The position numbers and the translations under genes are program-made. Positions 8,426 through 10,392 of a stretch of DNA of 10,392 nt are shown one piece after another. The stretch lies in NCBI GenBank assembly GCA_016934875.1, contig JAFGSC010000055.1, positions 1 to 10,392 on the forward strand. Direction: 5' to 3'. The first letter of the stretch is position 1. The number at the start of each line of letters is the position of its first letter. The notes beneath the pieces are model-generated. The model saw only the letters and a program-made list of their open reading frames with translations. It was not told where the DNA came from and searched no databases. This stretch comes from Candidatus Atribacteria bacterium. Its GTDB lineage: Bacteria; Atribacterota; Phoenicimicrobiia; Phoenicimicrobiales; Stramentimicrobiaceae.

Positions 8426-9076
8426 ATGCTTGATCATATTTTTGAGATATTATGGAGTCTTCCTGCGGTTCTTATTGCAATCACTGTTCACGAATTTTCA
8501 CATGGTTATACAGCTTATTATTATGGTGACAATACTGCAAAATTAGCCGGTAGACTAACTTTAAATCCAATAGCACATCTTGATCCAATAGGAACATTAA
8601 TGCTTATTTTTTTTCGTATCGGTTGGGCAAAACCTGTGCCTATCAATGATAGAAATTTAGCAAACCCCAAAAAAGATATGATAATCATCTCATTGGCGGG
8701 ACCTTTTTCTAATATCATTACAGCTTTCGTATTTGCCATGCTGATAAAGTTAAGTGATTTATTACTTAAAAGTGTGATAATTTCTAATATTGATTTGTTG
8801 CCAAACATCTTATTGACCTTTATTCGGGGATGGTTCATTTTTTTACAATCAGGAATTATTGTTAATTTAGGTCTAGCAATTTTCAATTTAATACCCATTC
8901 CGCCTTTAGACGGACATCACATTCTTGCAGGTCTACTTCCGGCAAGATGGGCTCATAAATATCTGGAATTTGGCCATACTTACGGAATATTGTTGCTGAT
9001 AGTTCTTGTATGGACAGGCCTGGTTAGCAAGATGATATTTCCGATTATCTATTATATATTTCGATTATTGATTTGA
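8426..9076 (+). CDS. Site-2 protease family (M50) zinc metalloprotease, small stand-alone type
   Basis: A 216-residue polytopic membrane protein predicted to cut substrates within the membrane. The zinc site is visible: HEFSH at 22-26 inside the first hydrophobic segment, and the third ligand Asp162 in NLIPIPPLDGHH. Between them lies LNPIAHLDPIGT (46-57) followed by GWAKPVPI, and SLAGPFSNI (89-97) starts the next helix. These are hallmarks of the short YwhC-like branch, which has no PDZ domain, unlike RseP/RasP (about 350-450 residues). The substrate cannot be inferred. The ATG is preceded by AAAGGAA (8408-8414) 11 bases upstream, inside the end of the previous gene, whose stop is 3 bases before the start, so the two are almost certainly cotranscribed. 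The gene ends about 60 bases before trpS. Confidence 0.93.
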   Translation: MLDHIFEILWSLPAVLIAITVHEFSHGYTAYYYGDNTAKLAGRLTLNPIAHLDPIGTLMLIFFRIGWAKPVPINDRNLANPKKDMIIISLAGPFSNIITAFVFAMLIKLSDLLLKSVIISNIDLLPNILLTFIRGWFIFLQSGIIVNLGLAIFNLIPIPPLDGHHILAGLLPARWAHKYLEFGHTYGILLLIVLVWTGLVSKMIFPIIYYIFRLLI

Positions 9077-9101
9077 AGAAAATAATTAATCATTTTATAC
9101 T
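9073..9101 (+). promoter_or_regulatory. Candidate internal promoter for trpS
   Basis: TTGAAG (9073-9078) and TATACT (9096-9101) are spaced by exactly 17 bases. The -10 matches 5 of 6 consensus positions and the -35 matches 4 of 6. The -35 overlaps the stop codon of the protease gene. Transcription would begin near 9108, about 30 bases before trpS. The gap is far too short for a T-box leader, so tryptophan-tRNA control of that type is unlikely. Confidence 0.35.
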
Positions 9102-9126
9102 GTTGTTATCGTAAATAATCATGACG

Positions 9127-9133
9127 AAAGGGG
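9127..9133 (+). promoter_or_regulatory. Ribosome binding site of trpS
   Basis: AAAGGGG lies 4 bases before ATG 9138 and 10 bases before the in-frame ATG 9144. The spacing to 9138 is tight and that to 9144 slightly long. Family N-termini of the form MK...SGMRPTG favour 9144. The choice changes the protein by only two residues. Confidence 0.5.
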
Positions 9134-9137
9134 CACA

Positions 9138-10130
9138 ATGTTGATGAAAGGCGTGATCTTCAGTGGTATGAGGCCTACTGGAAGGCTTCATATTGGAAAT
9201 TATTTTGGTGCATTAACCAATTGGGTAAAATTACAAAATGAGTATACTTGCTATTACGGTGTAGTAGACTGGCATGCTCTTACAACTGGATACAGTGAAA
9301 CAACCATGGTAAAAGATAATATTAAAGAAATGGTTATTGATTGGTTAAGTGCCGGAATTGATCCAGATAAATGCAATTTATTGATTCAGTCGAAAGTACC
9401 AGAACATGCGGAGCTACATTTGCTATTATCAATGATAACACCGGTAGCTTGGTTAGAGAGGAATCCTGTTCTAAAAGAACAGGTAAGGGATCTTGACCTA
9501 AAGGAAAATATGGGATATGGACTTCTTGGATATCCCGTTCTAATGGCATCTGATATATTAATTTATAAATCAAATGCAGTTCCGGTTGGAGAGGACCAAT
9601 CACCGCATATAGAATTGGCTAGAGAGATTGGCAGACGTTTTAATTATTTTTATGAAAATGTTTTCCCTATTCCAGATCTTATCTTATCAAAGACACCTAA
9701 AATTCCAGGGATAGATGGAAAAAAGATGAGCAAAAGCCTTAAGAATGATATCAACTTGTCAGATAAACCGGAAGATATTAGGAATAAGGTACTTTCAATG
9801 ATCACTGACCCAGAGAAAATAAGACTATCAGATCCGGGGCATCCAGAGGTTTGTACTGTATTTAAATATCATGAAATTTTTAATCAAAAGGAAGTATCTA
9901 GCATAGAAAGTGACTGCAAAAAAGCTAAGCTTGGTTGTGTTGCCTGTAAGAAAAGACTTGCTGAGATCTTAATCGATTCATTTCATTCCTTTCGTGAAAA
10001 GAGAAAATACTATGAGGAGAATACTCATATCGTTTGGGATATTCTAATGGAAGGGAGTAAACGGGCACGGAAAGTTGCTGAAAAAACCTTAGAAGAGGTT
10101 AGACAGGCAATGAAGATAGATTATGAATGA
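9138..10130 (+). CDS. trpS: Tryptophanyl-tRNA synthetase with predicted [4Fe-4S] motif
   Basis: Class I aminoacyl-tRNA synthetase that charges tRNA-Trp with tryptophan in the cytoplasm. The 330 residues are normal for the bacterial enzyme. The Rossmann fold carries the HIGH-type signature HIGN at 18-21 (after SGMRPTGRL) and KMSKS at 196-200; VPVGEDQSPHIELARE (148-163) is the usual active-site segment. The C-terminal helical region has four cysteines, Cys239, Cys260, Cys267 and Cys270, spaced C-x20-C-x6-C-x2-C. This closely matches the C-x22-C-x6-C-x2-C motif that binds a [4Fe-4S] cluster near the anticodon site in Thermotoga maritima TrpRS; cluster binding here is inferred. ATG 9138 and ATG 9144 are both possible starts. 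The TGA stop overlaps the scpA start (ATGA), so the two genes are probably translationally coupled. Confidence 0.97.
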   Translation: MLMKGVIFSGMRPTGRLHIGNYFGALTNWVKLQNEYTCYYGVVDWHALTTGYSETTMVKDNIKEMVIDWLSAGIDPDKCNLLIQSKVPEHAELHLLLSMITPVAWLERNPVLKEQVRDLDLKENMGYGLLGYPVLMASDILIYKSNAVPVGEDQSPHIELAREIGRRFNYFYENVFPIPDLILSKTPKIPGIDGKKMSKSLKNDINLSDKPEDIRNKVLSMITDPEKIRLSDPGHPEVCTVFKYHEIFNQKEVSSIESDCKKAKLGCVACKKRLAEILIDSFHSFREKRKYYEENTHIVWDILMEGSKRARKVAEKTLEEVRQAMKIDYE

Positions 10131-10392
10131 TTAATAATCATGGTAAATTAGAAAAAGATAAAATTGTAGAGTTGACTGATTATGTTCAACAACTTTGTTT
10201 AGAAGTAAAGAATGAAGAAAAAGATTTGGAAGGGGTATCTTTGTTCAAGATTGTTGAACAATTTTTAACTTATATCATATTATTGCAACCAGAACAAATT
10301 GATTTAGATATAACCGCTAATTTTTTAATGTCAGTGTCAATTTTAATTCTATGGAAGTCTAATCTTTTATTACCAAGTAACCAGGAAGAAAA
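10127..10392 (+). CDS. scpA: Segregation and condensation protein A-like, 3'-truncated by the window edge
   Basis: An open frame of 88 full codons runs from an ATG overlapping the trpS stop to the window end. ScpA is the kleisin bridging SMC heads in bacterial chromosome condensation. Residues about 42-84 align by eye with the family: SLFKIVEQFLTYI corresponds to the IAEITEQYLEYL-type segment, and IDLDITANFLMSVSILIL then WKSNLLLP to the DLDIASEFLVMAATLL and IKSRMLLP segments. The first 35 residues align in length but lack the usual F-EGPLDLLLHLI signature, reading LTDYVQQLCLEV instead. The N-terminus, which contacts the SMC neck in known ScpA, is therefore divergent. The trpS-scpA neighbourhood fits, and scpB would be expected just outside the window. 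The call rests on one conserved block and position; a remote homologue or decayed copy is possible. Confidence 0.72.
   Translation, partial: MINNHGKLEKDKIVELTDYVQQLCLEVKNEEKDLEGVSLFKIVEQFLTYIILLQPEQIDLDITANFLMSVSILILWKSNLLLPSNQEE

Noticed and set aside
9077..9137. T-box or attenuator leader before trpS.
   Set aside because: The gap is only about 60 bases with no stem-loop or T-box core sequence.

Overview
This is an AT-rich bacterial chromosomal segment with all seven genes on the + strand, tightly packed and cut at both ends by the window. The gene content suggests an anaerobe with a pyrophosphate-linked energy economy: a pyruvate, phosphate dikinase, a K+-dependent membrane pyrophosphatase of probable Na+-pump type, and a tryptophanyl-tRNA synthetase with a Thermotoga-like four-cysteine iron-sulfur motif. 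A deep-branching anaerobic lineage (for example Atribacterota, Thermotogota-like or clostridial) fits, but the sequence alone does not fix the phylum.

Layout. Positions 1-2067 hold the last 688 codons of pyruvate, phosphate dikinase (ppdK), lacking roughly the first 190-200 residues. A 226-base gap follows with a GC-rich hairpin that probably ends ppdK and a candidate promoter for the next unit. Positions 2294-4258 encode the membrane pyrophosphatase (hppA), followed 43 bases later by a pyrimidine-nucleoside phosphorylase (4302-5639). After a 143-base gap with no convincing signal comes a large three-part protein (5783-8422) fusing a DHH phosphoesterase, a CBS pair and a tRNA nucleotidyltransferase. 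Three bases later lies a small site-2-type membrane metalloprotease (8426-9076), then trpS (9138-10130), whose stop overlaps the start of a partial, divergent scpA (10127 to the window end).

How the genes work together. PpdK exchanges ATP and phosphate for AMP and PPi while interconverting pyruvate and PEP. The membrane pyrophosphatase turns PPi hydrolysis into an ion gradient, so the two could form a PPi-conserving pair. The downstream cluster joins tRNA 3'-end synthesis, membrane proteolysis, tRNA charging and chromosome condensation. This looks like a housekeeping operon rather than one pathway.

I see no mobile element, CRISPR array, RNA gene or clearly new system. The points most worth a second look are the DHH-CBS-nucleotidyltransferase fusion and its possible A-adding specificity, the Fe-S motif in TrpRS, substitutions at usually conserved positions in the nucleoside phosphorylase, and the ScpA that lacks the usual N-terminal signature.
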